Notes: generated from the sequence alone by a model not told the origin. A stretch of DNA of 10,383 nt from Methanomicrobia archaeon (GCA_016928455.1 JAFGKP010000051.1:1-10383), one strand, 5' to 3'; counted from the first letter of the stretch, positions 1 through 7,360 are shown. A program made the numbers and translations.

Positions 1-1
1 G

Positions 2-1315
2 GACAGAGAGATCACCTCGTACCTGTACGGTGGCGATGAGCGCTACCGGCTGGCGCAGGAGATCGTGCTCGGTATCGGTGGCGTACGGATGCTCGATGCA
101 CTGGGGCAGCATAATATCCGTAAATATCACCTCAATGAAGGCCATTCAGCGCTCGTTGCACTGGAGTTGATGAAGAAGACGAAACAGGAGCATCCGCGGT
201 ATACGCATGAGCAGCTGCTCGAGGCCGTACGCGATAGATGCGTCTTTACAACGCACACGCCCGTGCCCGCAGGCCACGATAAGTTCACCGCTTCGCTGGT
301 CGAGCAACTCATGGGCACCTATTGCGATGCCGATGAGATGAAGCACATCTGTGATGGGCGCCCGCTCAATATGACCTTGCTCGCGTTGGAGCACAGCGGG
401 TATATTAACGGCGTGGCCAAGCGGCACGAGGAGATCTCACGCGATATGTTTCCGGGCTACCCCATCGATTCGATCACGAACGGCGTGCATCACGTCTTCT
501 GGACAGCTGAACCGTTCAGGAAGCTGTATGATAGTCACATCAGCGGATGGCGCAAGGATCCCTTCAACCTGCGGTATGTGGTCCAAATCCCCCTGGGCGA
601 GGTACAGGAGGCGCATCGCGCGGCAAAGAAGCGCTTGATCGATTTCGTCAATGCGCGGCACGATGCGGGCATGGCGTATGATACCTGCACCCTGGGCTTT
701 GCGCGGCGAATGACGCGGTATAAACGTCCGCATCTCCTGTTCACCGATACCCAGCGGCTCGCGTCAATCGCGAAGCAGGTCGGCCCGATTCAGGTGATCA
801 TGGCTGGGAAGGCGCATCCAAAGGATACGTTCGGTAAGGAATTGATTCGGCAGATCTTCGCGGCGATCAAGGAATTGGCGGACGAGGTGAAGATCGTGTT
901 CATGGAAGATTACGATATGGACCTCGCGCTGCTGCTCACCTCGGGCGTTGACGTCTGGCTCAATACCCCGAAGATACCCTGTGAGGCTTCAGGCACCAGC
1001 GGTATGAAAGCGTGCCTCAACGGCATTCCGAGCCTGAGTGTGCTCGACGGGTGGTGGGTTGAAGGCTGCGTCGAGGGCGTTACCGGCTGGGCGATCGAGA
1101 CGAAGGTAGCGGATGTCTGCCAGCTGCAGATGGATGACGCGGAAGAGGCTGCAAGCCTGTACAGGAAGCTGGAAGAGGTGGTCGTACCCCTCTATTATGC
1201 CCATGAGTACGACAACTGGGCTCAGATCATGCGCTACGCTATCGCTTTCAACGGCTCGTTCTTCAACTCGCATCGCATGGTGCAGCAGTATCTCCTCAAT
1301 GCGTATTTCGCCTAG
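2..1315 (+). CDS. alpha-glucan (glycogen) phosphorylase, 5'-truncated by window edge
   Basis: Cleaves alpha-1,4-glucan with inorganic phosphate to release glucose-1-phosphate; cytosolic, PLP-dependent, family GT35. The reading frame is open to the left edge, so only the C-terminal 437 residues are visible. The GTG at 65 is internal, because family sequence (TSYLYGGDERYRLAQE) is already readable before it. Motifs in order: HLNEGHSALV, FTTHTPVPAGHDKF, SITNGVHHVFW, GFARRMTRYKRPHL, VIMAGKAHPKD, then EASGTSGMKACLNG, whose Lys (codon 1007-1009) is the expected PLP Schiff-base lysine, followed by LSVLDGWWVEG. The SGMKA wording fits the short phosphorylase family of archaea and thermophiles rather than the classical animal/E. 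coli type (GNMK). The gene lies upstream of a debranching enzyme and a phosphoglucose isomerase, as expected for glucan breakdown. Family assignment is firm; whether the natural substrate is glycogen or free maltodextrin cannot be seen. Confidence 0.95.
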   Translation, partial: DREITSYLYGGDERYRLAQEIVLGIGGVRMLDALGQHNIRKYHLNEGHSALVALELMKKTKQEHPRYTHEQLLEAVRDRCVFTTHTPVPAGHDKFTASLVEQLMGTYCDADEMKHICDGRPLNMTLLALEHSGYINGVAKRHEEISRDMFPGYPIDSITNGVHHVFWTAEPFRKLYDSHISGWRKDPFNLRYVVQIPLGEVQEAHRAAKKRLIDFVNARHDAGMAYDTCTLGFARRMTRYKRPHLLFTDTQRLASIAKQVGPIQVIMAGKAHPKDTFGKELIRQIFAAIKELADEVKIVFMEDYDMDLALLLTSGVDVWLNTPKIPCEASGTSGMKACLNGIPSLSVLDGWWVEGCVEGVTGWAIETKVADVCQLQMDDAEEAASLYRKLEEVVVPLYYAHEYDNWAQIMRYAIAFNGSFFNSHRMVQQYLLNAYFA

Positions 1316-1341
1316 CGTGGTCTCCCGGTAGGAGCACCGAC

Positions 1342-1373
1342 GTCCCATTCGGGACACAGCAGGCTCGCCTGCT
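1342..1373. repeat. two adjacent small inverted repeats after the phosphorylase gene
   Basis: The first is gtccc-attc-gggac (1342-1355), a 5-bp stem with a 4-base loop. The second is agcaggc-tc-gcctgct (1358-1373), a 7-bp perfect stem with a 2-base centre. They start 27 bases after the phosphorylase stop. No T-run follows, so a classical archaeal oligo-T terminator is not supported. They could form a 3' mRNA structure or belong to a dispersed intergenic repeat. No second copy was noticed in this window. Confidence 0.5.
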
Positions 1374-1382
1374 ACCATCATG

Positions 1383-1390
1383 CTTAAAAA
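1383..1390 (+). promoter_or_regulatory. possible TATA box for the ATPase/MscS operon
   Basis: CTTAAAAA is the best A/T-rich, archaeal TATA-like octamer in the gap before the operon. A start of transcription about 25 bases downstream (near 1410) would leave a leader of roughly 58 bases. The leader contains a small inverted repeat, caaaa-tc-ttttg, just upstream of the ribosome-binding site. The match to the consensus is only fair and no clear BRE is visible. Confidence 0.3.
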
Positions 1391-1457
1391 CAGGCTCAGC
1401 CTTTAGGTAGTACACAAAGATCGCGAGGCAAAATCTTTTGATCCGATATTTCCTTAA

Positions 1458-1463
1458 GAGGTG
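1458..1463 (+). promoter_or_regulatory. ribosome-binding site of the ATPase-like gene
   Basis: GAGGTG lies 5 bases before the ATG at 1469 and matches the archaeal anti-Shine-Dalgarno sequence. It supports that ATG as the start. Confidence 0.65.
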
Positions 1464-1468
1464 TAGCG

Positions 1469-2491
1469 ATGAGTGAGGAAGAGCAGCAGTTGCCAGCTGG
1501 GCTCATCGGTTTTCAGGACGAGCTTGCGCGTATCCGAGAGGCTATTGCAGCGTTTGAATCGGGTGAAAAATTGGATATTGCGATCATCGCTGAGCCCTTT
1601 GCAGGAAGAACAACATTCCTTAACGCAATCGAGCAGATAGCCACGCGGAAGACAGTAAAACTCTCATTCTCATCGGTCATTACCGATAGGAATGAGATCT
1701 CGTTCCCGCCCGGTGCCGGTGAGATCGTGCTCTGTGACAACTGCCATTTCCTCTACCGGCGCACCATCGGTGGATTCAAACACCTCGACGAGTTCCTTAC
1801 CGCAGTCGTCACATCTGAGCATCTGGTGATTACGACGTGGAACGTTTACTCATGGCGGTATCTCAAGGAAGTGTGCGCGATAGACAAATTCTTTCCGATC
1901 ACGATCAGGCTTCCGCAATTCTCTGCGGCGGCGCTCAAAGAGCTTATCCTGTCTGACTATGCGGAGAACGAGCTCGAATTCGAAGATGACAGTACACCCG
2001 AGGAGAAGCGGATCATTACCCGGCAACCCATTTCATTCACCGTGCGGAATAAAATTCTGGCTATCCCGTTTTTTCATATCGATTTCGCTCGTATCAAAGC
2101 CATGTTCTCGCGGAAAGAGGGGACAAAGAAGACGGAAGATATCATCTTTGAGAAGATCGGTCGGATTGCGGGCGGGAATCCCGGGGTGGCGAAGTTGCTA
2201 TGGGAGAAAAGCCTGCAGTATCCCGTGATCAAGCCGAGCTTTGTCAAGGAGTGCCCCCTTAAAGTTGAGCTCGATTATCATGAGAGTTTCCTGCTCTCGC
2301 TCATCCTCTCCATGGATGCACTCACCGAGCCGGAACTGTATGAAATCAGCGATGAGTCTGAGGTGGAGACGATGCTACACCGCTTACTACGCCAGCGGTT
2401 AATTGTTGAAGAGCATGGCTATTACAAGCTCGATCCGGAAGCATTAAGCTGCATCGTGAGCGCGCTGAAGAAGACGGGGGTGATCTGGTAG
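1469..2491 (+). CDS. P-loop ATPase-like protein with degenerate Walker motifs and C-terminal winged helix
   Basis: A 340-residue soluble protein of no recognised named family. Its layout resembles ORC/STAND-type AAA ATPases of archaea. Residues 41-49 (AEPFAGRTT) sit where Walker A should be, after a hydrophobic strand (IAII) and before a helix, but the first Gly is Ala and the essential Lys is Arg47. Residues 86-91 (EIVLCDN) resemble Walker B with Asp-Asn instead of Asp-Glu. HLVITTWN (118-125) looks like a sensor-1 strand. GGNPGVAKLL (235-244) matches the sensor-2/lid signature common in these ATPases. The last 70 residues (SMDALTEPEL... RLIVEEHGYYKL) read as a winged helix. No membrane segment or signal peptide is visible. 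It is probably a nucleotide-binding or inactive regulatory protein rather than a fast ATPase. Its stop is one base from the start of an MscS channel gene, so a role tied to the channels is plausible but unproven. Confidence 0.8.
   Translation: MSEEEQQLPAGLIGFQDELARIREAIAAFESGEKLDIAIIAEPFAGRTTFLNAIEQIATRKTVKLSFSSVITDRNEISFPPGAGEIVLCDNCHFLYRRTIGGFKHLDEFLTAVVTSEHLVITTWNVYSWRYLKEVCAIDKFFPITIRLPQFSAAALKELILSDYAENELEFEDDSTPEEKRIITRQPISFTVRNKILAIPFFHIDFARIKAMFSRKEGTKKTEDIIFEKIGRIAGGNPGVAKLLWEKSLQYPVIKPSFVKECPLKVELDYHESFLLSLILSMDALTEPELYEISDESEVETMLHRLLRQRLIVEEHGYYKLDPEALSCIVSALKKTGVIW
2476..2484 (+). promoter_or_regulatory. strong ribosome-binding site for the first MscS gene
   Basis: GGGGGTGAT lies inside the last codons of the ATPase-like gene and ends 8 bases before the ATG at 2493. 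It pairs well with an archaeal 16S tail (mRNA consensus GGAGGTGATC) and indicates independent loading of ribosomes within the polycistronic message. Confidence 0.55.
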
Positions 2492-2492
2492 G

Positions 2493-3365
2493 ATGGTGGA
2501 GACCGATCTGGTGGATGTGCCGCTCAAGACCATTGATCCGGGCACGGTCCTCAGCGCGATTCTGATTATTCTGCTCGCGTATCTGCTCACCCGGGTCATC
2601 GCGTATCTCCTCACCTGGCTCGCGGAACGCGCAGGTGGACGTCGAATAACCGTGAAGATGCTACTACCGCTCCTGAAATTCATTATTTATGGCGTTGCCG
2701 TTTATTTCATTCTGGCATCGGTCCTGCAGCTCTCGTCAACCCAGCTGGTAGCGTTCTCCGGGGTGCTGGGAGCCGTCTTGGGCTTTGGGCTCAAGGATCT
2801 CTTTGCCAATATCGTCGGGGGGCTCGTTATCTCTGTTGAGCAACCCTACCAGATCGGGGATAAGGTGCGTATCGGGGGCTATTACGGCGAGGTGACGGAC
2901 ATTGGGATTCGTGCGACACGCCTGGTAACGCCCGACGACAATCTCGTCTCCGCTCCCAATTATCTCATCTTTAACCAGGCAGTCGCGAGCGCCAGCTCGG
3001 GAACGCCGGAAATGATGGTGGTCATCGATCTCTTTATCGATCCTGATTCTGATGCTGGTACCGGCCTGGAGATCCTGAAGGAAGCTGTGGTCACCTCGCG
3101 ATACGTGTATATCTCCAGAAAATATCCGTACACCGTGTTATTGCAGGATTTTCCCTATTACCGGCGGCTCCGTGCCAAGGCCTACGTCCATGATCTTCGT
3201 CACGAGTTTGAGTTCATGTCTGAGGTCACGCGGCGTGCATGGCGTGAATTTGAGCAGCAGGGCATACAGGCGCCAAGAGCGCCGATTATGGGCGAGCTAC
3301 AGACGGGGAACAAGCCGGAAGCTGGTGCAGACTCAACACAAAGTACCACAACGAACAAAATATAA
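2493..3365 (+). CDS. MscS-family mechanosensitive channel (first copy)
   Basis: A 290-residue inner-membrane channel expected to open under membrane tension and release small solutes on osmotic down-shock. Membrane helices are visible at about 18-44 and 59-79, followed by the amphipathic pore-lining helix at about 83-113, rich in Gly/Ala (FSGVLGAVLGFGLKDLFANI). The MscS beta domain follows with its signature: VGGLVISVEQPYQIGDKVRI, then GEVTDIGIRATRL and NYLIF. A mixed alpha/beta C-terminal domain extends to about 265. The final 25 residues are hydrophilic and Ser/Thr-rich (QSTTTNKI) and probably disordered. With three membrane helices the length is close to that of E. coli MscS (286). It starts one base after the ATPase-like gene and ends 10 bases before a second, quite different MscS gene. 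The family call is firm; ion or solute selectivity is unknown. Confidence 0.93.
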   Translation: MVETDLVDVPLKTIDPGTVLSAILIILLAYLLTRVIAYLLTWLAERAGGRRITVKMLLPLLKFIIYGVAVYFILASVLQLSSTQLVAFSGVLGAVLGFGLKDLFANIVGGLVISVEQPYQIGDKVRIGGYYGEVTDIGIRATRLVTPDDNLVSAPNYLIFNQAVASASSGTPEMMVVIDLFIDPDSDAGTGLEILKEAVVTSRYVYISRKYPYTVLLQDFPYYRRLRAKAYVHDLRHEFEFMSEVTRRAWREFEQQGIQAPRAPIMGELQTGNKPEAGADSTQSTTTNKI

Positions 3366-3375
3366 CGGGATCACT

Positions 3376-4323
3376 ATGATAAAAGAACTCGTTACGCTCG
3401 GGACACTGCTCCTTATCACCGGCGTGCTCTGGTTACTGCAGCTCCACTATCCCTCACTCTATCTCCAGCGGGCGTTCATCAGCTTCCTTGCCGTCACTGT
3501 CACGTATTTCCTCTTCAAGGTGGTGATCGAAGCAACGATCGCGCGACGAATAACAGAAGCAAAAGCGCGATATTCGTTCAAGAAGGCCGTGTCCATTCTC
3601 TACATGGCCGTTCTGGTCGCCATACTGATCCGCATCTGGATCGAGCAGACGGAGACGCTTCTGGTCTCCTACGGGCTACTCGCTGCGGGAATCGCCATCG
3701 CGCTTCAGGACTTCTTCAGGAACTTCGTAGGTGGGGTGATCATCTTCACCACGGGTATCTATCGGGTCGGCGACCGCATAGAGTTGCAGCAGAAATATGG
3801 AGACGTGATCGATATCGGGATCATGTACACCACGCTGCTGGAATTGAAGGAATGGGTCGCAGGCGATCAGGCTACCGGGCGCCTGACACTCATACCGAAC
3901 GGTTACGTACTCTCGAGTGTCATCAACAATTACACGAAGGATAATAACTTTATCTGGGACGAGCTCGAGATCCCTCTGACCTATGACAGTGAGTGGCGGG
4001 AAGCCCTGACCACGATGCGCCGCATCGTCGGTGAAGAGACGCGCGCGATGGCCTCCCGGGCGGAGGACGATATTTTAAAACTCAAGGAGAAATATTATCT
4101 GACCATCCGGACGGTAGAGCCGGAAATCTATCTGACACTGACGGATAACTGGATCATGTTCCATATCCGGTTCATCACGGACGTGCGGCAGAGACGGCAG
4201 GTACGGAGCACAATCGGGCAGCTCCTGCTCGATGAGATCGAACGGTCCGAGAAGCTCAGGCTCGCCTCAGCCACGGTCGATATCGTGGGCTTCCCGGAGG
4301 TACGCGTCAAACAGCAAGGGTAA
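3376..4323 (+). CDS. MscS-family mechanosensitive channel (second, divergent copy)
   Basis: A 315-residue membrane channel. The ATG at 3376 was chosen because it follows the previous stop by 10 bases and begins a hydrophobic helix at once. The frame is open further upstream, but that would run deep into the first channel gene. Helices are seen at about 6-22, 32-52 and 70-88, with the pore helix at about 96-126 (YGLLAAGIAIALQDFFRNF VGGVIIF). The beta domain shows YRVGDRIELQQKYGDVIDIG and IPNGYVLS. It has one more membrane helix than the neighbouring channel, a longer beta-domain insert (LKEWVAGDQATGRL) and a larger charged C-terminal domain, so the two are not a recent duplication. The ribosome-binding site is weak, which suggests coupling to translation of the upstream gene. 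It probably works as a homo-heptamer like other MscS proteins; mixed channels with the first copy are only a possibility. Confidence 0.92.
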   Translation: MIKELVTLGTLLLITGVLWLLQLHYPSLYLQRAFISFLAVTVTYFLFKVVIEATIARRITEAKARYSFKKAVSILYMAVLVAILIRIWIEQTETLLVSYGLLAAGIAIALQDFFRNFVGGVIIFTTGIYRVGDRIELQQKYGDVIDIGIMYTTLLELKEWVAGDQATGRLTLIPNGYVLSSVINNYTKDNNFIWDELEIPLTYDSEWREALTTMRRIVGEETRAMASRAEDDILKLKEKYYLTIRTVEPEIYLTLTDNWIMFHIRFITDVRQRRQVRSTIGQLLLDEIERSEKLRLASATVDIVGFPEVRVKQQG

Positions 4324-4352
4324 AAAGGAAGAGGAGGAGAAGAGAAGGAGAA

Positions 4353-5099
4353 ATGAAGGAAGACTGGGAAGAGCTCACGTTCGGAGACCGGACGTTTTCC
4401 CCCGTTGTGCGAACGCTGGGAGAGATGAGGGAGGTCCTTTATGATCAGGGGTTCTTAGTGTCTGCAAGCATGTACACGGAGCCACTCTACTATATGTTCC
4501 GTGAGGTCGCGAAGAACGAAGCGGACGCGCAGCAGATAACAGCGCTCGGGCTGCGGTATGATATCACGATCATTCCTCCCTTGAAGTTGGGCCTTGAATT
4601 TGTAAAGACTGCGGGCCACTATCATCCCTGCGTGCCTGATTCGAAGATGACCTATCCCGAGATCTACGAGGTACTCGAGGGTGAGGCGCATTACCTCCTG
4701 CAGCGGCGTGAAATGGCAGCGAGCGGTGGTGAAGCGATAACAGACGTCATTGTGATTCAGGCGCGCCGTGGTGATAAGGTTATTATCCCCCCTCATTACG
4801 GACACGTGACCATCAATCCGACGAACACGACACTGAAGATGGCAAACTGGGTGGCGCGCTCGTTCTCTTCGGTCTACGAGCCGTATAAGGAACGCGGCGG
4901 TGCTGCTTACTTCGAGCTGACGTCCAGGAAGTTCGTAAGGAACGATCGTTACGAAGCGGTGCCGGCGATCAGGTTTCTACGGCCGGCAGCTACATGGCTC
5001 GAAACGGTTGGGTTGAGCGTCGTGATTCCGATGTACGAGCTGCTGCATGAGCCCGCGAAGCTGGAATTCCTGCTCAACCCTGAAGCGTGGTTTCGGTGA
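4353..5099 (+). CDS. pgi: cupin-type glucose-6-phosphate isomerase
   Basis: Interconverts glucose-6-phosphate and fructose-6-phosphate; cytosolic, metal-dependent, and unrelated to the bacterial/eukaryotic SIS-fold isomerase. The cupin core shows GHYHP (89-92), YPEIYEVLEGEAHYLLQ (101-117) and GDKVIIPPHYGHVTINP (140-156). His89, His91, Glu103 and His151 correspond to the four metal ligands known in the Pyrococcus furiosus enzyme (His88, His90, Glu97, His136). There are 11 residues between the second His and the Glu, against 6 in that enzyme, so a short insert is present. At 248 residues it is longer than the roughly 190-residue Pyrococcus protein, with about 50 extra C-terminal residues. The ATG at 4353 sits in a purine-rich leader with GGAG ending 2 bases before it and GAGGAGGAG further upstream. 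Its place in a glucan-degradation operon fits channeling of hexose phosphate to glycolysis or gluconeogenesis. Confidence 0.9.
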   Translation: MKEDWEELTFGDRTFSPVVRTLGEMREVLYDQGFLVSASMYTEPLYYMFREVAKNEADAQQITALGLRYDITIIPPLKLGLEFVKTAGHYHPCVPDSKMTYPEIYEVLEGEAHYLLQRREMAASGGEAITDVIVIQARRGDKVIIPPHYGHVTINPTNTTLKMANWVARSFSSVYEPYKERGGAAYFELTSRKFVRNDRYEAVPAIRFLRPAATWLETVGLSVVIPMYELLHEPAKLEFLLNPEAWFR

Positions 5100-5123
5100 G
5101 TGAATGGGTGGGCGGAGTGCATG

Positions 5124-7196
5124 ATGGCGTATACCCTGCAAGATCCACGTTTCTGTGTTACACTCTCACCTGAAGAGGATCCGCACCCTGCACGTACCCG
5201 GCACGTTATACTCAAGCGACCGCACGCCTCATGGTCGCAGTCAGTCTTCTCGGTTCCACTTGGCGAGAAATTCATACCCAATCGCGATTATCCCTATGAA
5301 GGACTCTCCGTTTTGCTTGACGGCGAGAACTACCATTTCATGGATGGGCTCGCCCTGGGCGTGAAACAGGGCGACGATCACCTGAAGCTCACAGCCACCC
5401 AGGTGACTGTGTCGCCCTGGCTGGTTTCATTCGCTTACAAAAGCGAAGCAGGGCATCATTACCTCCGCGCACACTACTATCTGCTGAGCGCAGGGTCGGC
5501 GCAGAACGGTATAACCGCGTGCGTAGCGGTGGAAAGCACTGCCTCGGGGGTAGTGATCGAGCCGCTGGTGGACATACGGCACATGTATGAGCTTTCGCGT
5601 CCTGAAGAGCATGTCTGTAGAGCGTTACCAAACGGCCTGCTGATCGAGCGAGCGGCAAAATATATGGCCATCGCCACGCCAAACGACTGCACCGTACGGA
5701 CGGGGCACCGTTCGATCGAATGGTGGTACAAGCTCGGCTCGGGCTTTCGCGAGCAGATCGCAAAGGGCGTGAGGTTCAGGGGAGAGCGAAGGGTACTCGT
5801 CTCCCCCGGTGAGCTGGAGCTTGCCATGGACGAAACCGGTGCTGCGTTACTGGTTATCTCCTGCAGCGACTCGGAGTCTGAGCTGAGGGAACGGTATAAC
5901 GCAGCGATGGCGTGGCAGGCCGACGCGGCCGCAGAGCAGCAGCGAGCTGAGCAGATCGTGCGCGCGCTCGATCATGCGGGAGCAGACCCCGCCGTTCAAT
6001 TCAGAGCGCTTGCGCTCACTCGATTCGGTATGTACGCGAATGACGCCTTCTTCTACGAGGCCGGCGATTTCTGGTTCCGGACGCCCTGGTTCCGGGACAT
6101 CTTCGAGGGGATCATCAACAACATCGAGACCTTCACGCGCATCGGGCATGCCGGAGCCATCAGGAGCATGATACTCCAGGCGTTTGCGTACCAGGATGAG
6201 TATGGTCGAATCCCCAACCGGTTCCCGGCACGGCAAGAGCAGACGATCGACTTTAGCAGCGTGGACGCCACCTTGCTCGCCTTCATTGCCGCGGGATCGC
6301 TCTTATCACGGCGCTGGGACGCCGGGTTTGCCTCTGCGGTGCTGCACCGGGCTGCGTTCACCGTTTCCCGGTTCATAGAGAACGATCCGGACCAATTAAA
6401 CGGCCCACCAGTGCTCCATCCAAACGGGCTCCTCTCCGTCGTGCCCTGGCATTCGTGGACCGATTCGAGTCGTATGATCGAGCTCAAGGGGCGGAAAGAG
6501 GCCGTCTCGGTTCGTATACCTGATTCGTGGCTTACCGATCTGGAAGACGAAACGGCCGTGAACAAGCCGCGTTATTATCTGCCGGAGATCAACGCCCAAT
6601 GGATCAGGATGCTGCGTCACTGCGTGACGATAGCCCATAAGATCGGGACAGATCCAGGGGCATTTTCAGTGCACCTGGAACAGGCGAAGGCTGCCTATAA
6701 ACCAGTATTCTGGGACCCGGCCGCACATTTTCTACACAACGTGGTCACGATACAGGGTAAGGAGGACAGGACGCAGGGCTCGCCGGCGGTCGTGGCTATG
6801 GCGTTGCTGCTCGACGAGGCGGTCTTCACACCGCAAGAAGTGACCCAGTTCATCGCAATGGCGAAGACGCATCTGCTCGTCGAGCGGCAGGGCCGTCCGT
6901 TTGGCATTTTGGTGAAGCACTCGCCGAAACGGACCTACTACGGCGATGAAGAATATCACGAGGCTGTGGTTTGGCCGCGGGATACGCCGTATCTCATACG
7001 GCTGCTACGGCGGTGCGGCACGTCGGAAGGAGAAACAGTAGCGGGACTGCTGCAGAGCAACCTGGCGCATCAAATGGATGAGGGGTTCGTCTTTTACAAT
7101 AGCGAGCTCTTCAGTCCCGATGACGGTGCGATGACACCGGTCAAGAACCCGATTCAGTTCTGGTCGCAGTGGGTTGACCCGTTTCTGGAGCGATGA
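5124..7196 (+). CDS. amylo-alpha-1,6-glucosidase-like glycogen debranching enzyme
   Basis: A protein of about 690 residues predicted to hydrolyse alpha-1,6-linked glucose stubs of a branched alpha-glucan; probably cytosolic, with no signal peptide seen. Residues 1-280 form a beta-rich N-terminal domain. Residues about 290-685 look like the (alpha/alpha)6 barrel of the GDE C-terminal family (GH133): FRTPWFRDIFEG (318-329), YGRIPNRF with FSSVDATLLAF (360-387), YLPEINAQWIRML (485-497) and EYHEAVVWPRDTPYL (610-624). The acidic residues in FRD, SVDA and PEINA stand where the family keeps its conserved ones. No separate 4-alpha-glucanotransferase domain is visible, so it is not the bifunctional eukaryotic type. 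ATG 5124 is preferred because GGAG ends 6 bases before it; ATG 5121 and GTG 5100 are in-frame alternatives. Another (alpha/alpha)6 glucosidase activity, such as a GH15- or GH63-like one, is possible because the WPRD and FRTPW wording departs from typical debranching enzymes. Confidence 0.82.
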   Translation: MAYTLQDPRFCVTLSPEEDPHPARTRHVILKRPHASWSQSVFSVPLGEKFIPNRDYPYEGLSVLLDGENYHFMDGLALGVKQGDDHLKLTATQVTVSPWLVSFAYKSEAGHHYLRAHYYLLSAGSAQNGITACVAVESTASGVVIEPLVDIRHMYELSRPEEHVCRALPNGLLIERAAKYMAIATPNDCTVRTGHRSIEWWYKLGSGFREQIAKGVRFRGERRVLVSPGELELAMDETGAALLVISCSDSESELRERYNAAMAWQADAAAEQQRAEQIVRALDHAGADPAVQFRALALTRFGMYANDAFFYEAGDFWFRTPWFRDIFEGIINNIETFTRIGHAGAIRSMILQAFAYQDEYGRIPNRFPARQEQTIDFSSVDATLLAFIAAGSLLSRRWDAGFASAVLHRAAFTVSRFIENDPDQLNGPPVLHPNGLLSVVPWHSWTDSSRMIELKGRKEAVSVRIPDSWLTDLEDETAVNKPRYYLPEINAQWIRMLRHCVTIAHKIGTDPGAFSVHLEQAKAAYKPVFWDPAAHFLHNVVTIQGKEDRTQGSPAVVAMALLLDEAVFTPQEVTQFIAMAKTHLLVERQGRPFGILVKHSPKRTYYGDEEYHEAVVWPRDTPYLIRLLRRCGTSEGETVAGLLQSNLAHQMDEGFVFYNSELFSPDDGAMTPVKNPIQFWSQWVDPFLER

Positions 7197-7332
7197 CGGT
7201 AGCCCTGTAGTTCGTCGCACGTCAAAAGCGGCATATCGCATCGCTTCCTGAGCGCCAAAAAACGATTGTAGCGGTAAAGAGCGTTCTCGGATCATGCCGA
7301 CGTCGATCAGAATCGGGCGCGTCCGTGCGAAG
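7197..7332. other. intergenic region between the two plus-strand operons
   Basis: About 136 bases before the TATA box contain no convincing gene, no T-rich terminator and no strong hairpin. The minus-strand frame open across it lies largely antisense to the flanking genes and shows no family motif. The region probably holds the 3' end of the debranching-enzyme message and the upstream control region of the kinase gene. Confidence 0.4.
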
Positions 7333-7340
7333 ATTATATG
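7333..7340 (+). promoter_or_regulatory. archaeal TATA box for the kinase-HAD operon
   Basis: ATTATATG is centred 24-25 bases before the GTG at 7361, the usual distance between an archaeal TATA box and the transcription start. That would place the message start on or within a few bases of the start codon, giving a leaderless or nearly leaderless transcript. No Shine-Dalgarno sequence precedes either candidate start codon, which agrees with this reading. Confidence 0.5.
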
Positions 7341-7360
7341 TGCTGAGGCACCATTATTAA

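Noticed and set aside
1342..1373. Reading the inverted repeats as a CRISPR unit or as a rho-independent terminator
   Set aside because: There is no direct repeat/spacer periodicity and no T-run downstream; only the inverted-repeat description is supported.
989..1381. Minus-strand open frame opposite the phosphorylase 3' end
   Set aside because: Antisense to the PLP-lysine motif region of a clear phosphorylase; no motif of its own.
3172..3375. Upstream extension of the second MscS gene into the first
   Set aside because: It would overlap the first channel gene by nearly 200 bases; the extra residues are Arg/Ser-rich and do not resemble an MscS N-terminus, while ATG 3376 fits the gene junction.
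6053..6565. 170-codon minus-strand open frame inside the debranching-enzyme gene
   Set aside because: Antisense to conserved barrel motifs of the debranching enzyme; Ser/Arg-rich low-sense composition typical of a shadow frame.
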